Shown piece after piece: positions 25,598-34,647 of a DNA stretch of 64,000 bases. A model generated the notes under the pieces. It did not search any database. It worked only from the letters and a program-made list of their open reading frames with translations, and had not been told where the DNA came from. This DNA comes from Geodermatophilus saharensis (GTDB lineage Bacteria > Actinomycetota > Actinomycetes > Mycobacteriales > Geodermatophilaceae): contig NZ_FZOH01000008.1 in NCBI RefSeq assembly GCF_900188205.1, positions 62,001 to 126,000 of the forward strand, written 5' to 3'. The translations under genes and the position numbers were made by a program. Position 1 is the stretch's first letter. Each line of letters starts with the position of its first letter.

Positions 25598-26896
25598 GTG
25601 TACCTGTCGAAGACCGAGGCCGCCGTCCTGCCGACGACGCTGGTCGGCACCCCCCGGACGCCACCGCCGCCGGCGACCGGCCGGCGCCGGCTGTGGCCGC
25701 TGCTCGGGCCGGCCTTCGTCGCCGCCGTCGCCTACGTCGACCCCGGCAACTTCGCCACCAACTTCTCCGGCGGCGCCTCCTTCGGCTACACGCTGCTGTG
25801 GGTGATCGTGGCGGCCAACCTCATGGCGATGCTCATCCAGAGCCTCACCGCCAAGCTCGGCCTGGCGACCGGGCGCGACCTGGCCACGAACTGCCGGGAG
25901 CAGCTCCCCCGCCCGGTCACCTGGGGACTGTGGGTGCAGGCCGAGGCGGTCGCCATCGCCACCGACCTGGCCGAGATCGTCGGCGGGGCGGTCGCGCTGT
26001 ACCTGCTGTTCGGGGTGCCGCTGCCGGTCGGCGGGGTCATCACCGCCGTCGTGGCGTTCGTGCTGCTGGCCGCGCAGTCACGCGGGCACCGGCCCTTCGA
26101 GCGGGTCATCACCGGGCTGCTGCTGGTCATCGGCGCCGGCTTCGGCTACACGCTCATCGGCTCCGGCGTCGACCTCGGCGGGCTGGCCGGCGGCCTGGTG
26201 CCCACCTTCGCCGGCCCCGACAGCCTGGTGCTGGCCGCCGGCATCCTCGGCGCGACGGTGATGCCGCACGTCATCTACGTGCACTCCGCGCTGACGCCGG
26301 GCCGCTACGGCGACGTCGTCACCGCCGGCCGCACGCAGGAGGGACGGCGCCGGCTGCTGCGGGCCCAGCGCATCGACGTCCTGCTGGCCATGGGCCTGGC
26401 CGGGCTGGTCAACGCCTCGATGCTCGTCATCGCCGCGCAGCTGTTCACCGGCGACGCCGGCCAGGCCACCTCGCTGGAGGGCGTGCACGCCGGGCTCGGC
26501 GAGCAGCTCGGCGCCGGCGCCTCCCTGGCCTTCGCCCTCGCGCTGCTGGCCAGCGGGTTCGCCTCGTCGTCGGTGGGCACGCACGCCGGGCAGGTGGTCA
26601 TGGCCGGGTTCCTGCGCCGGCACGTCCCGGTGCTCGCCCGCCGGCTGATCACCCTCGCCCCGGCGCTGCTGGTGCTCGTCCTCGGCGGTGACCCGACCAC
26701 CGCGCTGGTCTGGTCGCAGGTGGTGCTCAGCTTCGGCATCCCGTTCGCGCTGGTGCCGCTGCTGTGGCTGACCAGCCGCCGCGACCTGATGGGCGGCTGG
26801 GTGAACCGGCGGGTCACGACCGTCGCGGGCGCCGTCGTGGCCGCGTTGATCATCGGCCTCAACGGCCACCTGCTGCTGGGCTTCGTGCTCGGGTAG
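25598..26896 (+). CDS. mntH: Nramp divalent metal transporter
   Basis: The 432-residue integral membrane protein has about eleven helices. The helix-1 metal motif DPGN is in YVDPGNFATNF and the helix-6 motif is VMPHVIYVHS. The first ~30 residues are hydrophilic and Pro-rich. It imports Mn2+ or Fe2+ with protons. The start is GTG at 25598. Placement after Mn/Fe superoxide dismutase makes manganese supply to SodA a reasonable inference. Confidence 0.93.
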   Translation: MYLSKTEAAVLPTTLVGTPRTPPPPATGRRRLWPLLGPAFVAAVAYVDPGNFATNFSGGASFGYTLLWVIVAANLMAMLIQSLTAKLGLATGRDLATNCREQLPRPVTWGLWVQAEAVAIATDLAEIVGGAVALYLLFGVPLPVGGVITAVVAFVLLAAQSRGHRPFERVITGLLLVIGAGFGYTLIGSGVDLGGLAGGLVPTFAGPDSLVLAAGILGATVMPHVIYVHSALTPGRYGDVVTAGRTQEGRRRLLRAQRIDVLLAMGLAGLVNASMLVIAAQLFTGDAGQATSLEGVHAGLGEQLGAGASLAFALALLASGFASSSVGTHAGQVVMAGFLRRHVPVLARRLITLAPALLVLVLGGDPTTALVWSQVVLSFGIPFALVPLLWLTSRRDLMGGWVNRRVTTVAGAVVAALIIGLNGHLLLGFVLG

Positions 26897-26913
26897 CCCG
26901 CCCCCACCCCCGC

Positions 26914-26976
26914 CGAGATCACGTGATCTCGACCGCTCCGGGCCCCGGACGCGCCGAGATCACGTGATCTCGGCGC
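26914..26976. repeat. Two copies of palindrome CGAGATCACGTGATCTCG
   Basis: The perfect 18-bp palindrome occurs at 26914-26931 and again at 26955-26972, where symmetry extends to 26 bp (26951-26976). They lie between the convergent mntH and hydrolase genes, and the second covers the last codons and stop of the hydrolase. They could be paired terminators or members of a dispersed palindrome family; the core is less GC-rich than the surroundings. Confidence 0.8.
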
Positions 26977-27871
26977 TGCGGGCGAGGTCGGCGGTGGCCC
27001 GGACGTCGTCGGCGATCACCGGCCACAGCGCCCGCGGCAGCTCGTGGCCCATCCCCGGGTGGACGACGAGGCGGGCGCCGGGGACCGCCGCCGCCGTCGC
27101 CTCACCGCCCTCGGGCCGGATCACCACGTCGCTGTCGCCGTGGACGACGAGCGTCGGCACCCGGACGGCGGCCAGCTCCGGGCGCAGGTCGCGGGCGATC
27201 CGCTCGGCCGCCTGCTGCCGCTTCGCGCCCGGGCCGGTCAGGCCGGAGGCGTCGCGGGCCATGGCCACCCGCAGCATCTCGAGGTGGTCCTCGCGGGACG
27301 CCGGGTGACCGGGCGAGCCGGTGACCTCCTGCATCGCCAGCAGGAAGTCGGCCATCGCCTCGGGCGTCGTCGGCCGGCCGTGCTCCTTCGCGAGCGCCCG
27401 GGCCTTCCGCACCAGCGCCAGAGTGGTGCGCGCCCGCATCCGGCCGATCCGCGGCGCGGGCGTCGACATGATGGAGGTCAGGGACAGCACGCGGTCGGGG
27501 TGCTCGACGGCGAGCAGCTGGGCGATCATCCCGCCGAGCGAGGCGCCGACGACGTGCGCGGCCGGCCAGCCGACGGCGTCCAGCACCGCCACCGCGTCGC
27601 CGGCCATGTCCGAGAGCGTGTAGGCCGCCGGGACCCGCGACCAGGCGCGCCGGGGCACGGGGCCGTCGAGGTGGGTCGAGAGCCCGACGTCGCGGTTGTC
27701 GAACCGGACGACGCGGAACCCGCGCGCCGTCAGCTCCGCGCAGAACCCGTCGGGCCAGCCGACCATCTGGGCGCCGAGGCCCATCACCAGCAGCAGGGGC
27801 TCACCGTCGTCGGGACCGAGGACCTCGTAGGCGATGTCGATCTCGCCGGAGCGGGCGGTGCGGACGGTCAC
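26960..27871 (-). CDS. Alpha/beta hydrolase
   Basis: The 303-residue protein has LLLVMGLGAQMVGW, the arginine-rich VVRFDNRDVGLS segment, the nucleophile elbow VVGASLGGMIAQ near residue 105, the acid in LVVHGDSDVVIRPEG and His in HPGMGHELP. This pattern is common in actinobacterial serine hydrolases related to AclR/RdmC-type esterases; the substrate is not evident. GTG at 27871 has GAGGAGG 6-7 nt upstream. It is divergent from a TetR gene with an operator between them, so it is the likely regulated gene. Its stop lies in a palindrome. Confidence 0.8.
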   Translation of the reverse strand: MTVRTARSGEIDIAYEVLGPDDGEPLLLVMGLGAQMVGWPDGFCAELTARGFRVVRFDNRDVGLSTHLDGPVPRRAWSRVPAAYTLSDMAGDAVAVLDAVGWPAAHVVGASLGGMIAQLLAVEHPDRVLSLTSIMSTPAPRIGRMRARTTLALVRKARALAKEHGRPTTPEAMADFLLAMQEVTGSPGHPASREDHLEMLRVAMARDASGLTGPGAKRQQAAERIARDLRPELAAVRVPTLVVHGDSDVVIRPEGGEATAAAVPGARLVVHPGMGHELPRALWPVIADDVRATADLARSAEIT

Positions 27872-27891
27872 GGCTGCCTCCTCGAGGGATC

Positions 27892-27931
27892 GGGATACAG
27901 TCGTACCACAGGAATGGGTACAGCTGTACCC
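27892..27931. promoter_or_regulatory. Candidate TetR operators (perfect GGGTACAGCTGTACCC)
   Basis: The perfect 16-bp palindrome is at 27916-27931 and a degenerate copy GGGATACAGTCGTACC is at 27892-27907. The two centres are 24 bp apart, between the divergent hydrolase and TetR starts. Dual sites of this size are typical for TetR autoregulation. Confidence 0.65.
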
Positions 27932-27944
27932 CGAAGGAGGAGCC

Positions 27945-28553
27945 GTGCCCCGGCGGGTGGACCACGACGAACGGCGGCGCCACCTCACCGCCGCACTGCT
28001 GCGCATCGCCAGCACGCGGGGGCTGCAGGCGGTGTCCATGCGGGAGGTGGCCGCGGAGGCCGGCGTCTCGCTGCGGGTGGTGCAGTACTACTTCACCGAC
28101 AAGCGGACGCTCATGGAGTCGGGCATCGCCGAGCTCGCCGCCCGGCTGGACCGGCGGGTGCGCGAGCGGGCGGGCGCCCTCGGCACCGGCCTGCCCCCGC
28201 GGACGGTGCTCGAGGTCGTGCTCGGCGCCATCCTGCCCACCGACGAGGACAGCCGCGCCGACCAGCTGGCCTGGACCGCCTACTACGCCGCCGGGCTCAC
28301 CGCCCCGGCCGAGGCCGTCGACGGCCGCTACGCGCCCGACGCGCTGGAGCGCTGGCTGACCGGCGTGCTCGCCCGGGCGGTCGAGGCGGGGGACGTCCCG
28401 GCCGACATCGACCCGCGCATCGAGGTGGTGGGCCTCCTGGCTCTCACCAACGGCCTGGTCAGCAGCGTGCTGGGCCGGCAGCGCGACGTCGACGACGCCC
28501 TGCGGGTGGTGCGCTACCGCCTCGACCGGCTCTTCGGGCCGACTGCGGACTGA
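27945..28553 (+). CDS. TetR-family transcriptional regulator
   Basis: The 202-residue protein has an N-terminal TetR DNA-binding domain with RRRHLTAALLRIASTRGLQ, VSMREVAAEAGVSLRVVQYY and FTDKRTLMESGI, then a helical ligand domain. GTG at 27945 has AAGGAGGAGC just upstream. The divergent alpha/beta hydrolase and the shared palindromic operators suggest control of that gene and itself. Confidence 0.88.
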   Translation: MPRRVDHDERRRHLTAALLRIASTRGLQAVSMREVAAEAGVSLRVVQYYFTDKRTLMESGIAELAARLDRRVRERAGALGTGLPPRTVLEVVLGAILPTDEDSRADQLAWTAYYAAGLTAPAEAVDGRYAPDALERWLTGVLARAVEAGDVPADIDPRIEVVGLLALTNGLVSSVLGRQRDVDDALRVVRYRLDRLFGPTAD

Positions 28554-28572
28554 CCCACCCGTACACCGTCGG

Positions 28573-28581
28573 TGCTACGCT
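28573..28581 (+). promoter_or_regulatory. Extended -10 promoter of the TA operon, leaderless
   Basis: TGCTACGCT is an extended -10 (TGnTANNNT) 7 bp before the antitoxin ATG at 28589. Transcription would start at or next to the ATG, giving a leaderless mRNA; no ribosome-binding site is present. The -35 is weak. Confidence 0.45.
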
Positions 28582-28588
28582 GTCGCAC

Positions 28589-28831
28589 ATGGACGTCGGG
28601 GTCAGGGACCTCCGCAACCACACCGCGCGCATCATCGACGCCGTGCGCGCAGGCGAACGCGTCACGCTGACCGTGCGCGGGGAGCCGATCGCGGACATCG
28701 TGCCCCACGGCGCCCGCACCCGGTGGCTGTCCGGAGCGGCTCTGCGGGAGCAGCTCGAGCAGCGGTCCGCCGACCCCGGCCTGCGCGAGGACCTCGACGT
28801 GCTCGCGGGCCAGACCCTGGCCGACCTGTGA
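28589..28831 (+). CDS. Phd/YefM-type antitoxin
   Basis: The 80-residue protein has the Phd/YefM start MDVGVRDLRNHTARIIDAV, then a strand with RVTLTVRGEPIADIVP and a C-terminal helix that should bind the toxin. Antitoxins of this class repress their operon and neutralise the partner RNase. The stop overlaps the PIN toxin start by 4 nt (GTGA). Confidence 0.88.
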   Translation: MDVGVRDLRNHTARIIDAVRAGERVTLTVRGEPIADIVPHGARTRWLSGAALREQLEQRSADPGLREDLDVLAGQTLADL

Positions 28832-29226
28832 CGACGGGGCTCCTCGACACGTCGGTGTTCATCGCCCGGGAGACGGCGCGGCCGCTCGGGCACCTGCCGG
28901 ACCGAGTGGCGGTGTCCGTCGTGACGATCGGGGAGCTGGAGCTGGGCGTCCTCGCCGCCGAGGAGGAGACGATCCTGGCCCGGCGGGCCGACACCCTCGC
29001 GCTGGCACGGGAGTCCGACCCGATCCCCGTCAGCGAGGCCGTCATGAGCGCCTGGGCACGGCTGGTCGTCGACTGCCGCCGCGCGGGCGTCCACCGCACG
29101 GTCAAGCTCACCGACGCGCTCATCGCGGCCACCGCGGTCGTGCACGGGCTGCCCGTCGTGACGCAGGACGAGGACTTCGACCGGATCGCGGCCGCCCACT
29201 CCCCGCTCCGCGTCCTCAGGGTCTGA
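28828..29226 (+). CDS. VapC-type PIN-domain toxin RNase
   Basis: The 132-residue PIN nuclease has the four acidic positions: Asp in GLLDTSVFIARE, Glu in IGELELGVL, Asp in KLTDALIAATA and Asp in TQDEDFD. It is intact, unlike the PIN gene at 13058. VapC toxins cleave tRNA or rRNA. It is coupled to the Phd/YefM antitoxin and ends 11 bp inside the convergent GNAT gene. Confidence 0.9.
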   Translation: MTTGLLDTSVFIARETARPLGHLPDRVAVSVVTIGELELGVLAAEEETILARRADTLALARESDPIPVSEAVMSAWARLVVDCRRAGVHRTVKLTDALIAATAVVHGLPVVTQDEDFDRIAAAHSPLRVLRV

Positions 29227-30244
29227 CGACGGCCCGACGGCGTCCCGGTCGGATGCGGGTCGACCAGGTCGACAGTCCGCCCGCGCGGCGGAAGCCGAGA
29301 GCCTCGTTGACCGCGACCATCGGCCGGTTGGTGTCGGAGTTGTAGGTGCTGATCCGCCGGACCGCCGGGAGCGTCGCGGCGAGCTCGCGCAGGACGGCGG
29401 TCTTCACGCGGGCGCCGAGGCGGTGCCCGCGGTGCTCGCCCAGCACCAGCGTGCCGCCCTGGTTCGCGCGTTCGGGCTGAGCCAGCGACACGTGCAGGTC
29501 GGTGAAGGCCACCAGCCGGCCGTTCCGCAGCGCGCCGGCCGAGAGCACCGTGCGGCCGCGGGCCCGGTCGACGTCCTCCTGCTCGCGCACCCGGGCGGCG
29601 TCCCAGTCCTCCTCGGCCACCGGCACGTCCCCGCTCGGCGCGTCGGTCGACATCCGGCGGCTGAGCAGCGCCCGGTCCGCCAGGAGGGCCTCGGGTGTGC
29701 GGTCCCGCCAGGTGACCACCTCGTAGCCGGCGCTCGCGGCGGCCGCCTCGGCCTCCAGGGCCGACAGCCGCTCCTCGTCCACCGGGAGCAGCAGGTCACG
29801 GCGGGTCTCCTGCAGGTCGCACGTCCAGCCGCGGGCCAGGGCGAAGGCGCGCCCGGCGGTGCCCGGCCCGGGCTCGTCCACCTCGGCGACCAGCGACGAG
29901 CGCCCGGCCGCCGCGGCCAGCCGCACCCCCTCCTCGAGCAGGGCGGTGCCGACACCGCGGCGGCGGGCGGCGGGGTGCACGGCCACGTCGAGGAAGGCGA
30001 CGGAGGCATTGTCCCGCACCGGCAGCAGCATGCGCAGCGCGCCCACCACCTCGCCGTCGACGACCGCGACCCGGTGGGTGCCGGTGCGCGAGCCGCCGGG
30101 GGTGGTCAGCCGCCGGGCCAGGGCGACGTGGTCGCTCGCCGGTCGCGGCGCCTCGCCGGGACGCGCGGCGCGCTGGCTCGCCGCCCACACCGCGCACCAG
30201 GCGGCGAACCGCTCGTCGTCCGGGCCGGTCTCCACGATCTCCAC
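29216..30244 (-). CDS. Tandem GNAT acetyltransferase
   Basis: The 342-residue protein has two GNAT units. The N-terminal one (about 1-150) is canonical, with HRVAVVDGEVVGALRML, FLDVAVHPAARRRGVGTALL and AFALARGW. The C-terminal one (about 175-330) has ALRNGRLVAFTDLHVS, TLVLGEHRGHRLGARVK and NEALGFRRAGGLSTW. Such double GNATs are common in actinobacteria and some modify antibiotics or mycothiol-like substrates; the substrate here is unknown. The start is GTG at 30244. Confidence 0.82.
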   Translation of the reverse strand: MEIVETGPDDERFAAWCAVWAASQRAARPGEAPRPASDHVALARRLTTPGGSRTGTHRVAVVDGEVVGALRMLLPVRDNASVAFLDVAVHPAARRRGVGTALLEEGVRLAAAAGRSSLVAEVDEPGPGTAGRAFALARGWTCDLQETRRDLLLPVDEERLSALEAEAAAASAGYEVVTWRDRTPEALLADRALLSRRMSTDAPSGDVPVAEEDWDAARVREQEDVDRARGRTVLSAGALRNGRLVAFTDLHVSLAQPERANQGGTLVLGEHRGHRLGARVKTAVLRELAATLPAVRRISTYNSDTNRPMVAVNEALGFRRAGGLSTWSTRIRPGRRRAVVRP

Positions 30245-30334
30245 CCGGTCGTCCTACCCGGCGGCGCAACGCGTTCCCGCCGGGTGGAGCCGCACCCCGG
30301 CCACGGGGCGGAGACACGGCCTAGCGTCGCCGTC

Positions 30335-30988
30335 GTGGACACCGGCCCTCTGCTCGCGTCGGGTCGCGACGCGGACGTCTTCGAGTACGGGCCGGGGCGG
30401 GTGCTGCGGCGCTACCGCCGCGGCGGCGACACCGCGCACGAGGCCGACGTGATGCGTCACGTCGCGGCGCACGGCTTCCCCGTGCCGACCGTGGTCGCCG
30501 CCGGCGGGCCGGACCTCGTCCTGGAGCGGCTGGACGGGCCGACGGCGTGGCACGCGCTGCGCGACGGCCTGGTGGAGCCCGAGTCGGTCGGAGCCCAGCT
30601 GGCGGACCTGCACCGGCGGCTGCACGCCGTCCCGGCGCGGACCTCGCCCACGCCGGGACGTGTCGTGGTGCACCTCGACCTGCACCCGGACAACGTCCTG
30701 CTGACCACGCGCGGGCCGGTCGTCGTGGACTGGCGGAACGCGGACGACGGCTCGGCCGACGTCGACGTCGCGCTGAGCGCGCTGATCCTCGCCCAGGTCG
30801 CCCTCGACACGCGCCACCCGCTGGCACCGTCGGTGCGCCCCTGCCTGACGGCCTTCCTGGAGCGGACCGGGCAGCCGCCCGCGAGCGCGCTGACCGCGGC
30901 CGCCGCCTTCCGGGCCGCCGACCCGGCGGTCACCCCGGACGAGCGCGCCAGGATCGACCGGGCCACCGACCTCGTCGCCGGCTCCTGA
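30335..30988 (+). CDS. APH-family phosphotransferase
   Basis: The 217-residue protein has the aminoglycoside/choline kinase fold. The brenner-type catalytic motif is VVVHLDLHPDNVLL (around residue 115), and the metal-binding VVVDWRNADD follows. A shortened glycine-rich N terminus carries RVLRRYRRGG and PDLVLERLDG. Small size and soil context do not indicate the substrate. The start is GTG at 30335. Confidence 0.8.
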   Translation: MDTGPLLASGRDADVFEYGPGRVLRRYRRGGDTAHEADVMRHVAAHGFPVPTVVAAGGPDLVLERLDGPTAWHALRDGLVEPESVGAQLADLHRRLHAVPARTSPTPGRVVVHLDLHPDNVLLTTRGPVVVDWRNADDGSADVDVALSALILAQVALDTRHPLAPSVRPCLTAFLERTGQPPASALTAAAAFRAADPAVTPDERARIDRATDLVAGS

Positions 30989-31035
30989 CGCCACCGAGCC
31001 ACTCCCGCGGGGGAGCGCCGGACGACCTGGGCGGC

Positions 31036-31866
31036 TCAGGCGGGCCAGATGCCGGCGAAGTGGTGCACCGGGCCGGAGCCCGAGCCGATGCCCAGCGACC
31101 GGCCGCCCTCCAGCATGCGCTGGAGGTGGTCGCGGGCCTGCTCCACCGCCGGCTCCCAGCGCGCCGGGCCGCCGACGCCCCGGGCCACCAGCGCGGCGAT
31201 CGCCGAGGACAGCGTGCAGCCGGTGCCGTGGGTGGCGGGGGTGTCGATCCGCGGCCGCACGGTCGGGACGACGCCGTCGGCGGTGGCCAGCACGTCGACG
31301 CTCTCGTCCCCGCCGAGGTGGCCGCCCTTGAGCAGCACCGCGCCGGGGCCGAGCTCGAGCAGCGCCTCGGCCTGGCCGGGCAGCTCGTCGACCGACCGGG
31401 CCGGGGCGGCGCCGAGCAGGGCGGCGGCCTCGGGCACGTTCGGTGTCACCAGGTCGGCCACCGGCAGCAGCACGTCGCGCACGGCGGTGATCGCGTCGTC
31501 GTCGACGAGCCGGTCGCCGCTGGTGGCCACCATGACCGGGTCGACGACGACCGGCCCGGCCACCCGCCCGGCCAGCGCGGCCGCCACCGCGCGGACGACG
31601 TCGGCGGTGCCGAGCATCCCGGTCTTGGTGGCGTGCACGGTCACGTCGTCGAGCAGCGTGGCGATCTGCTCGGCCACGAACGCCGCGGGCACCGGGTGCA
31701 CGCCGGTGACGCCGCGGGTGTTCTGCGCGGTGAGCGCGGTGAGCACGGCGGTGCCGTAGGCCCCGAGCGCGCTGAAGGTCTTGAGGTCGGCCTGGATGCC
31801 CGCGCCGCCGCTGGGGTCGCTGCCGGCGACCGTCAGCGCCACCGGGGTCACCGCCTCGGGGGTCAC
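31036..31866 (-). CDS. thiD: Hydroxymethylpyrimidine (phosphate) kinase
   Basis: The 276-residue ribokinase-fold enzyme phosphorylates HMP and HMP-P for thiamine synthesis. It has [20 protein letters not shown] at the start, [24 protein letters not shown], and the anion-hole [13 protein letters not shown] with the conserved Cys. GTG at 31866 overlaps the thiE stop by 4 nt. It is the last gene of thiM-thiE-thiD behind the TPP riboswitch. Confidence 0.95.
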   Translation of the reverse strand: MTPEAVTPVALTVAGSDPSGGAGIQADLKTFSALGAYGTAVLTALTAQNTRGVTGVHPVPAAFVAEQIATLLDDVTVHATKTGMLGTADVVRAVAAALAGRVAGPVVVDPVMVATSGDRLVDDDAITAVRDVLLPVADLVTPNVPEAAALLGAAPARSVDELPGQAEALLELGPGAVLLKGGHLGGDESVDVLATADGVVPTVRPRIDTPATHGTGCTLSSAIAALVARGVGGPARWEPAVEQARDHLQRMLEGGRSLGIGSGSGPVHHFAGIWPA

Positions 31867-32501
31867 CGCCGCGCCTCCCGCAGGGCGCGCGCGGCCGCGG
31901 TGGGGTCGGGCGCGGCGCAGATCGCCGAGACGACGCAGACGCCGTCGACGCCGGTCACCAGCGGTGCGCGGTCGACGTCGATGCCGCCGATCGCCACCGA
32001 CCGCAGCCCACCGGCGGCCGCCTTCGCCGCCAGCGCCGACACGCCCCCGGGCCCGAGCCCGGTGCCGGCGTCGGGCTTGGTGGGGGTGGTCCACACCGGC
32101 CCGATGCCGACGACGTCGACCGTGCCCGGCGGCAGGGCCAGCGCGACGGCGAGCTCGTCGTCGGACCCGGCCGACAGCCCGAGCAGCCGGTCGGGGCCGA
32201 TCCGCGCGCGGACCTCGGCCGCCGGGGTGTCGTCCTGGCCCACGTGCACGCCGTCGGCACCGGCCTGCAGCGCGACGTCGACGTCGTCGTTGACGAACAG
32301 CGCCACCCCCGTCCCGGCGAGGACCTGCTTCACCGACAGCGCCAGGGCGTACAGCTGCCGGCACGACGCCGTCTTGTCGCGCACCTGCACCGCGGTCACC
32401 CCGCCGGCCACCGCCGCGCGGACGACGTCGGGCACGCCCCCGGCGCCGGCCAGCGCGGTGTCGGTGACCAGGTACAGCGTCGGGTCGAACGCCGGCCTCA
32501 C
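31863..32501 (-). CDS. thiE: Thiamine-phosphate synthase
   Basis: The 212-residue TIM barrel couples HMP-PP with thiazole phosphate. Signatures are [67 protein letters not shown] and VAIGGID. All substrate-binding residues expected for ThiE appear present. It overlaps thiM upstream and thiD downstream, so the three are coupled. Confidence 0.95.
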   Translation of the reverse strand: MRPAFDPTLYLVTDTALAGAGGVPDVVRAAVAGGVTAVQVRDKTASCRQLYALALSVKQVLAGTGVALFVNDDVDVALQAGADGVHVGQDDTPAAEVRARIGPDRLLGLSAGSDDELAVALALPPGTVDVVGIGPVWTTPTKPDAGTGLGPGGVSALAAKAAAGGLRSVAIGGIDVDRAPLVTGVDGVCVVSAICAAPDPTAAARALREARR

Positions 32502-33283
32502 GCGGTCACCTGCGCCGGGGACAGGTCGGTCACCGCGTCGAGCGCGTCGAGCCAGAGCGGTGCGAAGGTGCCCGGCCCGGCGGCCAGGGCGGCCGCGGCC
32601 TCGGCGGCCAGCGCCACGTGCGCGTGCGCGGCCACCGCGCCGGTGAGCGGGTCGCCGGCGACGGCGACGTAGGCCGCGACCAGGGCGCCGAGCGCGCAGC
32701 CGGCGCCGGTGGTGCGGGTGAGCAGCGGCGACCCGCCGCCGACGCGCACGGTGCGGGACCCGTCCGTCACGACGTCGACCTCCCCGCTCACGGCCACCAC
32801 GCCGCCGGTGCGCCCGGCCAGCGCCACGGCGGCGTCGAGCGCGTCGTCGGCCTTCGCGGTGGAGTCGACCCCGCGGCCGCCCTCACCGGCGCCGGTCAGC
32901 GCCATCACCTCGCTGGCGTTGCCGCGGACCACCACCGGCCGCGAGCCCAGCAGCTCGGCGGCGAGCTCCGTGCGGAACGCCAGCCCGCCGACGGCGACCG
33001 GGTCGAGCACCCACGGCGTGCCGGCACCCGCGGCCGACCGGGCCGCCAGCCGCATCGCCTCCGCGGTGCGCCGGTTCACGGTGCCGACGTTCACCAGCAC
33101 CGCGGACGCGACGGCGGCGAAGCCCTCCGCCTCGGCCGGCTCGTCGACCATCGCCGGCGCCGCGCCGACGGCCAGCAGCGCGTTGGCGGTGAGCGTCTGC
33201 ACGACGGTGTTGGTCAGGCAGTGCACGAGCGGGGCGGCGCCGGGCAGCGCCGTCCGGGCAGCGGTCAGAGCGGTGGCGTCCAT
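32498..33283 (-). CDS. thiM: Hydroxyethylthiazole kinase
   Basis: The 261-residue enzyme phosphorylates salvaged hydroxyethylthiazole. [48 protein letters not shown] and [17 protein letters not shown] (with the catalytic Cys) are typical. ATG at 33283 follows the aptamer of a TPP riboswitch; the AAGGGA purine stretch that could serve as ribosome-binding site is within the aptamer. Confidence 0.95.
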   Translation of the reverse strand: MDATALTAARTALPGAAPLVHCLTNTVVQTLTANALLAVGAAPAMVDEPAEAEGFAAVASAVLVNVGTVNRRTAEAMRLAARSAAGAGTPWVLDPVAVGGLAFRTELAAELLGSRPVVVRGNASEVMALTGAGEGGRGVDSTAKADDALDAAVALAGRTGGVVAVSGEVDVVTDGSRTVRVGGGSPLLTRTTGAGCALGALVAAYVAVAGDPLTGAVAAHAHVALAAEAAAALAAGPGTFAPLWLDALDAVTDLSPAQVTA

Positions 33284-33287
33284 CGCC

Positions 33288-33371
33288 GTGACATCCCTTC
33301 GCCAGCATGACCTGGACAGGTTCGGCGGGTGTGTTCTCAGCCCGCTCGCCAGAGCGGACACCCCGAGTCAC
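33288..33371 (-). promoter_or_regulatory. TPP riboswitch (THI element) of thiM-thiE-thiD
   Basis: On the minus strand, P1 is formed by GTGAC (33371-33367) with GTCAC (33292-33288). Inside are the conserved ACTCGGGGTG, GGGCTGAGA, ACCCGCCGAACCTG and CATGCTGGCGAAGGGA blocks. The 3' side carries the probable ribosome-binding site 5-10 nt before the thiM ATG, so translational repression by TPP is likely. Its 5' edge touches the stop of the upstream tenA gene, so the switch can also control only the distal part of a longer transcript. Confidence 0.93.
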
Positions 33372-34021
33372 TCGGCGGCGACGGTACCCCTCCCGCGCGG
33401 TGCCGCGCCGGGGTCCCAGGCGGCGTCGAAGAAGCCGAGCTCCAGCTCCATCGCGCGCCGGTAGGCCCGCCGCACGGCCGGGGTGTCGGCGGCCAGGCGG
33501 TCCAGCAGCGCCTCCAGCGTCGCGGCGAGCTCCTCGAAGCCGGCGTCGGCGTAGGTGTCGACCCACTCGCGGTAGGGCCCGGTCGCCGGGCCGGCCAGCG
33601 CCTGCCCGAGGTGCGCGTAGAGCCGCATGCACGGCGTCATCGCCGCCGCCACCTCCCCGAGGTCGCCGAGGGCGGCGGTGGCCAGCAGGAACTCGGTGTA
33701 GGCGAGCGTGGCCGGCGCCGGCTCGACGGCGGCCAGGTCGACGCCCCACCGGGCCGCGTAGCCGTCGTGCAGCCGCAGCTCGTCGCGGACGCCGGCGAGC
33801 AGGTCGGCGAAGGCATCCAGCGTCGCGCGGTCGCGGCTGTGCGCCACCCCGAGCGCGTAGGCGCGGGCGAAGGCCTCCAGGAAGAACGCGTCCTGGGCGA
33901 CGTAGCCGGCGAACCGCTCGCGCGGCAGCGTCCCGTCGCCGATGCCGGTGACGAACGGGTGGCCGACGGCGGCCGCGGCGAGGTCGGCGCTGCCGGCCCA
34001 CAGCTCGGCGGAGAGCGTCAC
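33368..34021 (-). CDS. tenA: TenA-family aminopyrimidine hydrolase (TenA_C type)
   Basis: The 217-residue all-helical protein hydrolyses aminopyrimidine thiamine-breakdown products for salvage. GHPFVTGIGDGTLPRERFAG, YVAQDAFFLEAFARAYALG, TLAYTEFLLATA and MTPCMRLYAHLG carry family residues; the catalytic Cys is near residue 131. ELELGFFDAAW supplies the C-terminal Glu. GTG at 34021 overlaps the upstream TenA paralogue by 4 nt. It ends inside the 5' edge of the thiM riboswitch. Confidence 0.92.
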   Translation of the reverse strand: MTLSAELWAGSADLAAAAVGHPFVTGIGDGTLPRERFAGYVAQDAFFLEAFARAYALGVAHSRDRATLDAFADLLAGVRDELRLHDGYAARWGVDLAAVEPAPATLAYTEFLLATAALGDLGEVAAAMTPCMRLYAHLGQALAGPATGPYREWVDTYADAGFEELAATLEALLDRLAADTPAVRRAYRRAMELELGFFDAAWDPGAAPRGRGTVAAE

Positions 34022-34602
34022 CGGGCCATCCCCCAGAACGCCTCCTCCGCGGCGGCCACCTCGAGGAACACCGGCTCGTCGGCCGGGCCGGCGTCGTCGG
34101 CGGCGGCCTGCAGCCCCGCGACGTAGGAGGCGAACCCGGGCGCGGTCCAGTGCTCGACGAACGCGCGGTACCGCTCCGCGCCCGGCCGCGCCGACCACCA
34201 GGCGTCGAGGTAGGCCCGCTCCACCGCCCACAGCGCGGTCAGCGCGGTGCCGACGTCGGCGGCGTCGAGCCGGTACAGCAGGTCCCCGTAGGCGATGGTC
34301 GCCGGCAGCCGCGGCGCGGCGAGGTCCAGGTCGCGCTCCTCGGCGACCCGGGCGAACCAGTCGAGCTCCTCCACCAGCGCGACGCACCCGGCGGCCAGCA
34401 CCGCCTGCGCCGGGCGGGGGGCGCGCGCCAGCAGCCGCGCCTGGAAGCGCAGCAGGTCGGCGAGGAACCAGGCGTCCTGCACCAGCCAGGTGTCGAAGGC
34501 GGCCGGCGGCAGCGTGCCGTCGCGGACGGCGTCGAGGAAGGGGGCACGGGTGGCTCGGCCCCACGCGTCGGCGTGGCGGACGAGCAGGTCGGCGACCGGC
34601 AC
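34018..34602 (-). CDS. TenA-family protein (TenA_E type)
   Basis: The 194-residue protein is a second TenA-fold member, with APFLDAVRDGTLPPAAFDTW, LVQDAWFLADLLRFQARLLA and PATIAYGDLLYRLD. It lacks the catalytic Cys; at that site it has ALWAVERAYLDAWW, matching the TenA_E class that uses Glu. TenA_E proteins act on formylaminopyrimidine intermediates in some bacteria. The start GTG is at 34602; only 45 bp separate it from the cytX riboswitch, so the divergent promoters must be close. Confidence 0.85.
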   Translation of the reverse strand: MPVADLLVRHADAWGRATRAPFLDAVRDGTLPPAAFDTWLVQDAWFLADLLRFQARLLARAPRPAQAVLAAGCVALVEELDWFARVAEERDLDLAAPRLPATIAYGDLLYRLDAADVGTALTALWAVERAYLDAWWSARPGAERYRAFVEHWTAPGFASYVAGLQAAADDAGPADEPVFLEVAAAEEAFWGMAR

Positions 34603-34647
34603 GGCGGCCGACCCTACGGGGTGGCTATGGTGGCCGCGCCACGTGCG

